From positions 1-5,157 of the forward strand of contig CALMPZ010000235.1 of assembly GCA_937871645.1 (NCBI GenBank): a stretch of DNA of 5,157 nt, in the 5' to 3' direction. Position 1 is the first letter of the stretch. Every line of letters starts with the position of its first letter. This stretch comes from an uncultured Polymorphobacter sp. (GTDB lineage: Bacteria > Pseudomonadota > Alphaproteobacteria > Sphingomonadales > Sphingomonadaceae). Shown here piece after piece: positions 1-4,846 of the stretch. The translations under genes and the position numbers were made by a program. The notes beneath the pieces are model-generated. The model did not search any database. It saw nothing but the letters and a program-made list of their open reading frames with translations, and had not been told where the DNA came from.

Positions 1-1
1 G

Positions 2-196
2 GCAGAACAGGCGGGGAAGTCGCTGTCGACGCGGTTCGCCTATTTGGCGCCGCTCAGCAAGCGCATCGAGCCCGTCGAGCGCGACACCGGCACGCTGTAC
101 CGGCTGCGCGCCAGTGGCAGTCCTGATGCGGCCGCAGCGACACAGACATGCGCGAAGCTCAAGGTGGCGGGCGAGACCTGCGCGGTCGTCAAGTGA
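2..196 (+). CDS. SPOR-domain protein, C-terminal end (partial)
   Basis: The last 64 codons of a gene that begins upstream of the window, ending at TGA 194-196. The visible peptide has the end of a SPOR (sporulation-related repeat) domain: a YRLRA strand (about visible residues 33-37, matching the family's Y-R-V/L-R strand), then a helix and strand with two cysteines (visible residues 50 and 60, TCAKLKVAGETCAVV) in the position where many alphaproteobacterial SPOR domains carry a Cys pair. SPOR domains bind glycan strands of peptidoglycan that have lost their stem peptides, usually at the division septum, and the proteins are normally periplasmic or anchored in a membrane. The N-terminal part (signal or TM segment, TPR repeats or other) is outside the window, so the full architecture is unknown. 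The stop overlaps the nagZ GTG as GTGA, implying translational coupling. A SPOR-domain gene directly before nagZ is common in sphingomonads. Confidence 0.8.
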   Translation, partial: AEQAGKSLSTRFAYLAPLSKRIEPVERDTGTLYRLRASGSPDAAAATQTCAKLKVAGETCAVVK

Positions 197-1191
197 CGCC
201 ATTGGTTCTGGGGCTGGCAGGCACCGCCCTGTCGCCGCAGGAAACTGCATTGTTTCGCGCTGCCGATCCGGCGGGCTATATCCTGTTCGCGCGCAACTGC
301 GCCGACCCTGACCAACTGCGCGCGCTGACAGCTTCCTTGCGCGATCTGGCGGGTAGGGATGTCGCGATTCTCATGGATCAGGAAGGTGGCCGGGTCGCAC
401 GGCTTGGCCGGCCGCACTGGCCGGTATTTCCGGCGGCTTCGGTGTTTGCCGAACGCTACCAGGTCGCGCCGATCACCGCGATCACCGCGGCGCGTGCCAA
501 TGCCCGCGCGTTGGCGGTGCTGCTGCGCGACCTCGGTATCAACGTCGATTGCCTGCCGCTGCTCGATGTCGGGCAGCCTGAAACCCACGCGATCATCGGC
601 GACCGCAGCTACGGCGACAGCCCGATGCAGGTTGCAGCACTCGGCAAGGCGACGCTCGACGGGCTGCGCGACGGCGGCGTTTGCGGCGTCATCAAGCATA
701 TCCCCGGCCATGGCCGTAGCGCGGCCGACAGCCACCTTGAACTGCCGGTGGTGACGGCGAGCCGCGCCGAGCTCGAAGCCGATTTCGCACCGTTCCGCGC
801 ACTCCGCGCGGCACCGGTGGCGATGACCGCGCATGTGCTTTACCCGGCGTTAGATGCTGAGAATTGCGCGTCCTGCTCGCCGGCGATCATCACCGACATC
901 ATCCGTGGCGACATCGGTTTCGACGGGCTGCTGTTGTCCGACGATATCGGCATGGCGGCGCTAAGCGGCACGATGCCCGAACGTGCGCGCGCAGTGATCG
1001 CGGCAGGCTGCGACATCGCGCTGCATTGTTCGGGCGACTTCGCCGAAATGGCGGCGCTGGCCGATGCCGTTGGCGCGATTTCCGACGCCGGCGCAGCGCG
1101 ACTGGCGCGCGCACTGGCCTGGGCCGATACGGCGGCGGGCGGCGATGTCGCGACGCTGACGGCGCAGCGCGACCAATTGCTGGCGGCGTGA
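193..1191 (+). CDS. nagZ: Beta-N-acetylhexosaminidase NagZ (GH3)
   Basis: Family GH3 beta-N-acetylglucosaminidase. It removes GlcNAc from GlcNAc-1,6-anhydroMurNAc (muro)peptides during cytoplasmic cell-wall recycling, and its product is the type of molecule that signals AmpC induction in bacteria with AmpR. No signal peptide is visible, as expected for a cytoplasmic enzyme. The 332-residue length is normal. Seen motifs: MDQEGGRVARL (61-71), GINVDCLPLLDV (115-126), IGDRSYG (135-141), the NagZ signature KHIPGHG (168-174) followed by DSH (179-181), whose Asp-His pair is the family's general acid/base dyad, and LLSDDIGM (247-254), whose first Asp (D250) is the expected nucleophile. I chose GTG at 193 because residue 2 onward (TPLVLGLAGT) begins the conserved first strand and the GTGA overlap with the upstream stop is typical. 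An in-frame ATG at 148 would add 15 low-complexity Gly/Arg-rich residues lying inside the SPOR gene. An unusual CxxC (C225, C228) sits just after the HVLYPALD segment. Confidence 0.95.
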   Translation: MTPLVLGLAGTALSPQETALFRAADPAGYILFARNCADPDQLRALTASLRDLAGRDVAILMDQEGGRVARLGRPHWPVFPAASVFAERYQVAPITAITAARANARALAVLLRDLGINVDCLPLLDVGQPETHAIIGDRSYGDSPMQVAALGKATLDGLRDGGVCGVIKHIPGHGRSAADSHLELPVVTASRAELEADFAPFRALRAAPVAMTAHVLYPALDAENCASCSPAIITDIIRGDIGFDGLLLSDDIGMAALSGTMPERARAVIAAGCDIALHCSGDFAEMAALADAVGAISDAGAARLARALAWADTAAGGDVATLTAQRDQLLAA

Positions 1192-1193
1192 GG
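1190..1193 (+). promoter_or_regulatory. Ribosome-binding site for scpA
   Basis: GAGG lies 5 nt before the scpA GTG at 1199 and overlaps the nagZ stop codon (TGA 1189-1191). Its position supports the GTG as the true start and suggests that ribosomes finishing nagZ can pass directly to scpA. Confidence 0.6.
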
Positions 1194-1198
1194 CCAGC

Positions 1199-1954
1199 GT
1201 GAGCGATCAGTTCGACCTGCCGATCCGCAGCACGCCGAACGAATTGACATTGAGCCTCGACGGCTGGGAAGGCCCGCTCGACGTGCTGCTGGCACTGGCG
1301 CGGGCGCAGAAAGTCGACCTGTCGAAGATCTCGATCCTCGCACTGGTCGACCAGTATCTGGTGTTCATTGCCGATGCGCGGGTGCTGCGGCTTGAGCTTG
1401 CGGCGGACTATCTGGTGATGGCGGCGTGGCTCGCCTACCTCAAATCGTGCCTGCTGTTGCCGCCCGACCCGCAGGCCGACCCCGATCCGCAACTGCTGGC
1501 GTTGGCGCTGCAATTCCAGTTGCAACGGCTCGATGCGATGCGCGATGCCGGCGCGCGGCTGCTGGCGCATGACCAATTGGGCCGCGAAACGTTCCGCCGC
1601 GTCGCCCCCGAAGGCGTGCGGATCATCGGCACCGCCGTTTGGGAATGCAGCCTGTTCGAAGTGCTTTCGGCGTATGGTGCGATCCGCGCGCGCGCCTCGC
1701 ACAGCGTCTATGCCGTCAAGCGCCGCGCCGTGCTGGCGCTCGACGAGGCGATCGAGCGGCTTGAACGGCTGCTCGGCGTCGCAGTCGACTGGACCGAGAT
1801 CGCGCGCTTTTTGCCCGAAACCGAGGATAGCGAATACCGGCGTTCGGCGCTGGCAAGCACCTTCGTCGCAGCGCTCGAATTGACGCGCCAGGGTCGCGCC
1901 GATCTCAGCCAGACCGAAGCGTTCGGTGCACTGATGGTCAGGGGCCGCGCATGA
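1199..1954 (+). CDS. scpA: Segregation and condensation protein A (kleisin)
   Basis: ScpA, the kleisin subunit that bridges the SMC ATPase heads and, with ScpB, forms the SMC-ScpAB condensin acting on the nucleoid. The 251-residue length is normal. The N-terminal family block is clear: GWEGPLDVLLALARAQKVDL (22-41, matching the hallmark FEGPLDLLL...ID pattern), then ALVDQYLVF (48-56) and ADYLVMAAWLAYLKSCLLLP (69-88), the helices that contact the SMC neck. A charged, proline-containing middle (89-140) carries the linker and ScpB-binding region. A C-terminal winged helix, about residues 176-250 (VLALDEAIERLERLL ... STFVAALEL ... ALMVRGRA), would bind the SMC head cap. The start is GTG 1199, 7 nt after nagZ, with GAGG at proper spacing. 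The stop TGA 1952-1954 is followed by scpB 22 nt later. No smc gene is in the window, which is usual because smc lies elsewhere in these genomes. Confidence 0.95.
   Translation: MSDQFDLPIRSTPNELTLSLDGWEGPLDVLLALARAQKVDLSKISILALVDQYLVFIADARVLRLELAADYLVMAAWLAYLKSCLLLPPDPQADPDPQLLALALQFQLQRLDAMRDAGARLLAHDQLGRETFRRVAPEGVRIIGTAVWECSLFEVLSAYGAIRARASHSVYAVKRRAVLALDEAIERLERLLGVAVDWTEIARFLPETEDSEYRRSALASTFVAALELTRQGRADLSQTEAFGALMVRGRA
1940..1944 (+). promoter_or_regulatory. Shine-Dalgarno at the scpA/scpB junction
   Basis: AGGGG lies 6 nt before ATG 1951, an ideal spacing for that ATG but 32 nt from the scpB ATG at 1977. It therefore appears to serve the off-frame mini-ORF at 1951-1980 rather than scpB directly. 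Confidence 0.4.
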
Positions 1955-1980
1955 CGATGCGCCCTCGAATCCAGCCATGA
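1951..1980 (+). promoter_or_regulatory. Candidate coupling mini-ORF between scpA and scpB
   Basis: A 9-codon reading frame (peptide MTMRPRIQP) starts at ATG 1951 and stops at TGA 1978-1980. Its ATG overlaps the scpA stop as ATGA (1951-1954), and its stop overlaps the scpB start as ATGA (1977-1980). It has a well-spaced AGGGG, whereas scpB has no recognisable Shine-Dalgarno of its own (the 12 nt before 1977 read TCGAATCCAGCC). The layout fits termination-reinitiation coupling that keeps ScpA and ScpB output linked. Any start codon followed by A creates such an overlapping TGA, so chance remains possible. The peptide itself is not claimed to have a function. Confidence 0.3.
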
Positions 1981-2603
1981 ACCCGTTACTGCGCGAGCTC
2001 GAGGCGATGCTGTTCGCCGCCGAAACGCCACTGTCGGTCGCCGATATCATGCGGCTGATCGGCGACCGCGAGGTCAGTCCTGACGACGTTGCCGCGTTAC
2101 TCGACGAACTTGCCGAAAGCTATGGCCCGCGTGGCATCGTGCTCGTCGAACGCGGCGGGCGCTGGTTGTTCCAGACGGCGCCCGACCTGGGCCACATCAT
2201 CCGCCCGACACGCGAATCCCCACGCAAGCTGTCGCGTGCCGCCGTCGAGACGCTCGCGATCATCGCCTATCACCAGCCGGTGACGCGCCCCGAGATCGAG
2301 GAAATCCGCGGCGTCGGCGTGTCGGCGGGCACTGTCGACGTGCTGATGGAGGCGGGCTGGGTACGCCCCGCCGGACGCCGCGAAAGCCCGGGCCGGCCGC
2401 TGCAATATGCGACGACGCCGCATTTTCTGGTGCATTTCGGGCTGGAGAGCCGCCGCGACCTGCCGGGGCTCGCCGATCTCAAGGCGGCGGGGCTGCTCGA
2501 CCGCACCGCGCCGACCGAATTGTTCGGCGATATGATGGTTGCGGACGTTGCAACCGAAGAATCTGGCGCCCACCCCGATGCTGGGGTAGAAGACGACGTA
2601 TAA
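1977..2603 (+). CDS. scpB: Segregation and condensation protein B
   Basis: ScpB, the winged-helix protein that dimerises, binds the middle of ScpA and completes the SMC-ScpAB condensin. The 208-residue length is within the family range. The N-terminal winged helix begins at once ([22 protein letters not shown] as residues 6-27, matching the family's IEALLFASGEPLS.. start) and ends with the wing strand [13 protein letters not shown] (59-71). The second winged helix carries the most conserved family block: [20 protein letters not shown] (85-104), EIEEIRGV (106-113), then [20 protein letters not shown] (136-155). The last 40 residues are variable and acidic. ATG 1977 is the first possible start: the in-frame region back to the stop at 1932-1934 has no ATG, GTG or TTG. 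The lack of a Shine-Dalgarno points to coupled translation from scpA. The gap to tatA is 47 nt with no terminator, so the operon continues. Confidence 0.95.
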   Translation: MNPLLRELEAMLFAAETPLSVADIMRLIGDREVSPDDVAALLDELAESYGPRGIVLVERGGRWLFQTAPDLGHIIRPTRESPRKLSRAAVETLAIIAYHQPVTRPEIEEIRGVGVSAGTVDVLMEAGWVRPAGRRESPGRPLQYATTPHFLVHFGLESRRDLPGLADLKAAGLLDRTAPTELFGDMMVADVATEESGAHPDAGVEDDV

Positions 2604-2640
2604 CCGCCCCATATCGGGCGTGCCGCTCGGTCGGCCATCT

Positions 2641-2646
2641 GGAGAG
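2641..2646 (+). promoter_or_regulatory. Ribosome-binding site for tatA
   Basis: GGAGAG ends 4 nt before the tatA ATG at 2651, with its GGAG core 6 nt away. It is the best Shine-Dalgarno match in the window, in keeping with TatA being needed in excess over TatB and TatC. Confidence 0.7.
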
Positions 2647-2650
2647 TATC

Positions 2651-2881
2651 ATGGGTTCGCTAAGCCTGTTCCATTGGATCGTCGTCATTGTGCTGATCAT
2701 GCTGCTGTTCGGCCGCGGCAAGATTTCGGAGCTGATGGGTGATGTCGCCAAGGGCATCAACAGCTTCAAGAAGGGGCTGGCCGACGACGCCACACCGCCC
2801 GCCGGCACGCCGGCGCCGCCGTCGCAGATCACGTCGCAGCCGGCACCGTCGCCTGTGCGTGAAGAAGTGCCGCGGTCATAG
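2651..2881 (+). CDS. tatA: Sec-independent translocase subunit TatA
   Basis: TatA, the small inner-membrane protein that oligomerises on demand to form the passage for folded twin-arginine substrates. It has 76 residues, a standard size. It has the expected layout: a short periplasmic N-terminus, a single TM helix (about 5-20, [17 protein letters not shown]), the Phe-Gly hinge (F20-G21) within FGRGKISEL, an amphipathic helix with the conserved [14 protein letters not shown] stretch (30-43), then a proline-rich, weakly conserved cytoplasmic tail (48-76). The FGRGK hinge and the FKK motif identify TatA rather than TatB, which instead has a GPKDLP hinge in the next gene. The strong Shine-Dalgarno fits high expression. 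The gene opens the tatABC block 47 nt after scpB, an arrangement seen in many Alphaproteobacteria. The stop is TAG 2879-2881. Confidence 0.95.
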   Translation: MGSLSLFHWIVVIVLIMLLFGRGKISELMGDVAKGINSFKKGLADDATPPAGTPAPPSQITSQPAPSPVREEVPRS

Positions 2882-2906
2882 CTCTTCAAAAATCAGGCCC
2901 AGAATT

Positions 2907-2910
2907 GGGA
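2907..2910 (+). promoter_or_regulatory. Ribosome-binding site for tatB
   Basis: GGGA lies 7 nt before GTG 2918. It supports this GTG as the tatB start, which is also where homology to the family's MFDIG N-terminus begins. Confidence 0.5.
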
Positions 2911-2917
2911 CGCGCCT

Positions 2918-3391
2918 GTGTTTGATATCGGTTATTCCGAACTGCTGCTGATTGCGGTGGTGGCCTTGGTGGTGATCGGCCCCAAGGATTTGCCGCGCGT
3001 CATGCGCATGGTCGGCGGCTGGGTCGGCAAGGGCCGCGCGATGACGCGCCATGTCCGCGCCGGTTTCGACACCATGATGCGCGAAGCCGAGCTCGACGAG
3101 ATGCAGAAGCAATGGGCCAAGCAGAACGAAGAGATCATGCGCGCGACGCCGGCGCTGGTGTCGGACGACTGGATGGGCGTGACCGATACGCCAGCCGCTG
3201 AAACGCCAGCGTCCGAGCCATTTTCGGTCGCCGATGAAAGCGCGCGTGCCGCCGCCGTGGCGGAGGCTGAAGTCGAGCCCGCACCCAAGCCTGTGAAGCC
3301 ACGCGCCAAGGCCAAACCCAAGACTGACGCCAAGACCGCTGCTGCTGCAAAGCCCGCGCCCAAGCGCCGTGCCAAGGCCGCCGAGGCATGA
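2918..3391 (+). CDS. tatB: Sec-independent translocase subunit TatB
   Basis: TatB, which pairs with TatC to form the receptor for twin-arginine signal peptides in the inner membrane. It has 157 residues. The N-terminus MFDIGYSELLLIAVVALVVI (1-20) is the TatB TM helix with the conserved Glu (E8), followed by the GPKDLPRVMR hinge and amphipathic helix (21-30 onward; GPxxLP is diagnostic of TatB). A charged helix (about 48-75, with EAELDEMQKQWAKQNEE) follows, as in other TatB proteins. The C-terminal tail is unusual in charge pattern: residues 95-120 are acidic and Ala-rich, while 124-157 hold 12 Lys/Arg with repeated KPxAK-like units, resembling a histone-H1-type tail. Translation starts at GTG with GGGA 7 nt upstream. 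The stop overlaps the tatC start as ATGA (3388-3391), indicating coupled synthesis of the two receptor subunits. Confidence 0.95.
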   Translation: MFDIGYSELLLIAVVALVVIGPKDLPRVMRMVGGWVGKGRAMTRHVRAGFDTMMREAELDEMQKQWAKQNEEIMRATPALVSDDWMGVTDTPAAETPASEPFSVADESARAAAVAEAEVEPAPKPVKPRAKAKPKTDAKTAAAAKPAPKRRAKAAEA

Positions 3392-4197
3392 ACGAACACA
3401 ACTCGATTCGTGACGAGGCGGGCCGCGACGAAATCGACGAAAGCCGCGCGCCGTTGATGGATCACCTGATCGAGCTGCGGACGCGGCTGTTATGGTGTGT
3501 CGGCGCGCTGATCATCGCGTTCGGCATCGCGTATACCCAGGCGCAGCGGATTTTCGGTTTCCTGGTGCAGCCGCTGGTCAGCGCCTTTGGTCCAGAGGCC
3601 GGCGGCAAGCTGATCTATACCAAGCTTTACGAAGCGTTTTTCGTCGAGATCAAGGTCGCGGCGTTCGCGGCGTTCCTGCTGGCGTTTCCGGTCATCGCCA
3701 ACCAGCTGTGGGCGTTCGTCGCGCCGGGGCTCTACAAGTCCGAAAAGCGCGCGTTTTTGCCGTTCCTGATCGCGACGCCGGTACTGTTCACGATGGGCGC
3801 TGCGCTTGCCTATTTCGTCGTCATGCCGACGGCGTTCACCTTCTTCCTGACCTTCCAGTCGACCGGCGCGACGACGGGCATCGCGCAGGAAGCGCTGCCG
3901 TCGATGGATGAATATCTGTCGCTGGTGATGCACTTCATCATCGCGTTCGGCGTGGCGTTCCTCCTGCCGGTGTTGCTGCTGCTGCTCGAACGCGCCGGTA
4001 TCGTCAGCCGCGCGCAGCTCATCGCCGGGCGGCGTTACGCCATTGTCGGCGCGTTCATCATCGCCGCGGTACTGACGCCGCCCGACATATTGTCGCAGTG
4101 CATGTTGGCGATCCCGCTGATCCTGCTTTACGAAGTGTCGATCGCGATCATCTGGTTCACCGAGCGCAAGCGCGCCAAGGCAGAGGCCGCGGGCTGA
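3388..4197 (+). CDS. tatC: Sec-independent translocase subunit TatC
   Basis: TatC, the six-TM inner-membrane subunit that recognises the twin-arginine signal peptide and recruits TatA. It has 269 residues, slightly longer than Escherichia coli TatC because of an acidic 20-residue N-terminal extension. Conserved features seen: HLIELRTRLL (26-35), whose E29 aligns with the E. coli signal-binding Glu15; NQLWAFVAPGLYKSEKR (105-121), in which F110 and E119 align with E. coli Phe94 and Glu103; AYFVVMPTAFTFF (141-153); and VGAFIIAAVLTPPDILSQ (220-237) with the family TPPD motif. Hydrophobic stretches at about 34-52, 87-106, 124-147, 178-200, 216-231 and 236-257 account for six helices. The ATG overlaps the tatB stop. 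The only upstream Shine-Dalgarno candidates are AAGG at 3374-3377 and GAGG at 3383-3386, the latter too close, so coupling with tatB probably drives initiation. tatC is the last gene of the operon; repeats begin 28 nt after its stop. Confidence 0.96.
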   Translation: MNEHNSIRDEAGRDEIDESRAPLMDHLIELRTRLLWCVGALIIAFGIAYTQAQRIFGFLVQPLVSAFGPEAGGKLIYTKLYEAFFVEIKVAAFAAFLLAFPVIANQLWAFVAPGLYKSEKRAFLPFLIATPVLFTMGAALAYFVVMPTAFTFFLTFQSTGATTGIAQEALPSMDEYLSLVMHFIIAFGVAFLLPVLLLLLERAGIVSRAQLIAGRRYAIVGAFIIAAVLTPPDILSQCMLAIPLILLYEVSIAIIWFTERKRAKAEAAG

Positions 4198-4225
4198 GCC
4201 TGCGGCACAACGTCCGCGCGTGCCT

Positions 4226-4282
4226 CTCTTGATCCTCCCCTGCAAGGGGAGGGGGACCATGCTCTTCGCATGGTGGAGGGGT
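4226..4282 (+). repeat. REP-like palindromic element, copy 1
   Basis: This 57-nt unit consists of two adjacent hairpins. Hairpin 1 is CCTCCCCT (4234-4241), loop GCA, AGGGGAGG (4245-4252). Hairpin 2 is ACCATGC (4256-4262), loop TCTTC, GCATGGT (4268-4274). The unit ends GGTGGAGGGGT (4272-4282). It sits 28 nt after tatC. Short extragenic elements with a CCTCCCC/GGGGAGG stem and a nearby GGTGGAGGGG end are familiar to me from sphingomonad and other alphaproteobacterial intergenic regions, so this is probably one member of a dispersed family. That cannot be proven from one locus, although two copies are present here. Confidence 0.8.
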
Positions 4283-4322
4283 GGCACTGGCGGCAATCAG
4301 TATTCCCGCAGCGCTGGTGACA

Positions 4323-4376
4323 ACCCCTCCACCGCCAAGTGGCGGTCCCCCTCCCCTTGCAGGGGAGGATCAAGAG
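4323..4376 (-). repeat. REP-like palindromic element, copy 2 (inverted)
   Basis: This is a second copy in opposite orientation. Its 33 nt at 4344-4376 are the exact reverse complement of 4226-4258, and 4323-4333 are the exact reverse complement of 4272-4282. It has the same hairpin 1 (4350-4357 with 4361-4368). Hairpin 2 is built from different bases: ACCGCC (4331-4336), loop AAGT, GGCGGT (4341-4346). The two copies form a head-to-head pair separated by 40 nt, like the paired REPs (BIMEs) of enterobacteria. Confidence 0.8.
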
Positions 4377-4409
4377 CAGGGGTGGTCCCGGCGGTAACCG
4401 CAAAATTTT

Positions 4410-4453
4410 GAACCCGGCCACGCACGGGGGGCGGTCGTGGCCGGGTTCGTTTT
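4410..4453 (+). terminator. Probable intrinsic terminator of the tat operon
   Basis: A perfect 13-bp GC-rich stem, GAACCCGGCCACG (4410-4422) with CGTGGCCGGGTTC (4436-4448), closes a 13-nt G-rich loop. It is followed by GTTTTC, so the T run is only four (4450-4453). An AAAATTTT block (4402-4409) precedes the stem, so on the minus strand the stem would be followed by four A and four T. Stem strength and place after the last tat gene support a terminator. The weak T run and large loop are the reservations. Confidence 0.6.
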
Positions 4454-4846
4454 CGGGCCCGGCGAGCGGGATCAAGCCTGAGGGCCCGGTGCAAAGATTG
4501 TCAAAATGTACCGGCGTGCGCCACCCCGGTCGTGGCGAAAGTGGCAAAATGTCGCAGCGGATGCGGTAAATCGTGACGTTTCCGCGGCAGTATTCACCTG
4601 TTTGCAGTCGAAATGCCGGAAATACAGTCGTGACTACCGCTTCGGGTAATTTTATGTCGCGGCGAAAATCTTGCCGCGCAACTGTCGCATTGCTGCCAAT
4701 TGTCGAGCAACGGCTAAACTTGCATTTCAACTGCCAAAATTGCGACACGTTGCGCTGAATATTTGTCGCCCGGCCGCGCTCCATTGCCGGGTGATGATCG
4801 CCATTGCCGGCTTGCGCACCCCATGGCCCGATGCCAGAACGAGCCG
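4454..4846. other. AT-richer leader upstream of glnE, no clear gene
   Basis: No credible coding region lies in these 393 nt. GC falls to about 49% over 4561-4740 by hand count, against about 70% just inside glnE, as expected for a regulatory region. I see several recurring short motifs. TGNCAAAAT occurs at 4499-4507, 4542-4550 and 4732-4740. TGTCGC occurs at 4550-4555, 4655-4660, 4683-4688 and 4764-4769, with its inverse at 4742-4747. CCATTGCCGG is repeated at 4781-4790 and 4801-4810. GGGCCCGG occurs at 4455-4462 and 4482-4489. No hexamer pair with 16-18 nt spacing convinced me as a sigma-70 promoter, and no sigma-54 (TGGC-N8-TTGC type) site was found. The glnE promoter is presumably here, but I cannot place it. 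Confidence 0.5.

Larger units (their letters stand above)
4226..4376. repeat. Inverted-repeat pair, potential long hairpin
   Basis: Taken together, copies 1 and 2 can pair over 33 bp (4226-4258 with 4344-4376) and again over 11 bp (4272-4282 with 4323-4333), closing a 40-nt loop (4283-4322). In the tatC 3' transcript this would make a very stable stem-loop that could protect the message from 3' exonucleases or halt read-through. It competes with the four small local hairpins of the separate units. No T run follows at 4377, so it does not look like a classical intrinsic terminator by itself. Confidence 0.75.

Noticed and set aside
148..192. Longer nagZ start at ATG 148
   Set aside because: It would add 15 Gly/Arg-rich residues lying inside the SPOR gene and not part of the NagZ fold. 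GTG 193 gives the family N-terminus and a normal 4-nt overlap.
899..2050. 383-codon open frame on the minus strand
   Set aside because: It lies antisense to nagZ, scpA and the scpB start, all clearly recognised. The translation is Arg/His/Gln/Ala-rich with no domain, as expected for a shadow frame in high-GC DNA.
3490..4296. 268-codon open frame on the minus strand
   Set aside because: It is antisense to tatC and its product is an Arg/Asp/Gln-rich low-complexity string. TatC on the + strand has all family motifs.
4282..4301. TGGCAC followed by GCAA, resembling a sigma-54 promoter
   Set aside because: The -12 element should read TTGC. Here it is GCAA, and the site lies in the spacer between the repeat units.
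4226..4376. Inverted repeats as the ends of an insertion sequence or a CRISPR array
   Set aside because: Only 85 nt lie between the arms, with no transposase and no target duplication seen. There are just two inverted copies rather than regularly spaced direct repeats, so a paired REP-like element fits better.
4454..4488. Inverted GGGCCC pair that could form a 7-bp stem
   Set aside because: Each half is itself palindromic, the loop is 21 nt and no T run follows. Most likely GC-rich coincidence next to the stronger hairpin at 4410-4448.
4573..4758. 61-codon frame MTFPRQYSPVCS... in the glnE leader
   Set aside because: There is no Shine-Dalgarno, the GTG start is weak, the base composition is AT-rich and unlike the neighbouring genes, and there is no family resemblance. 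Better read as regulatory DNA.
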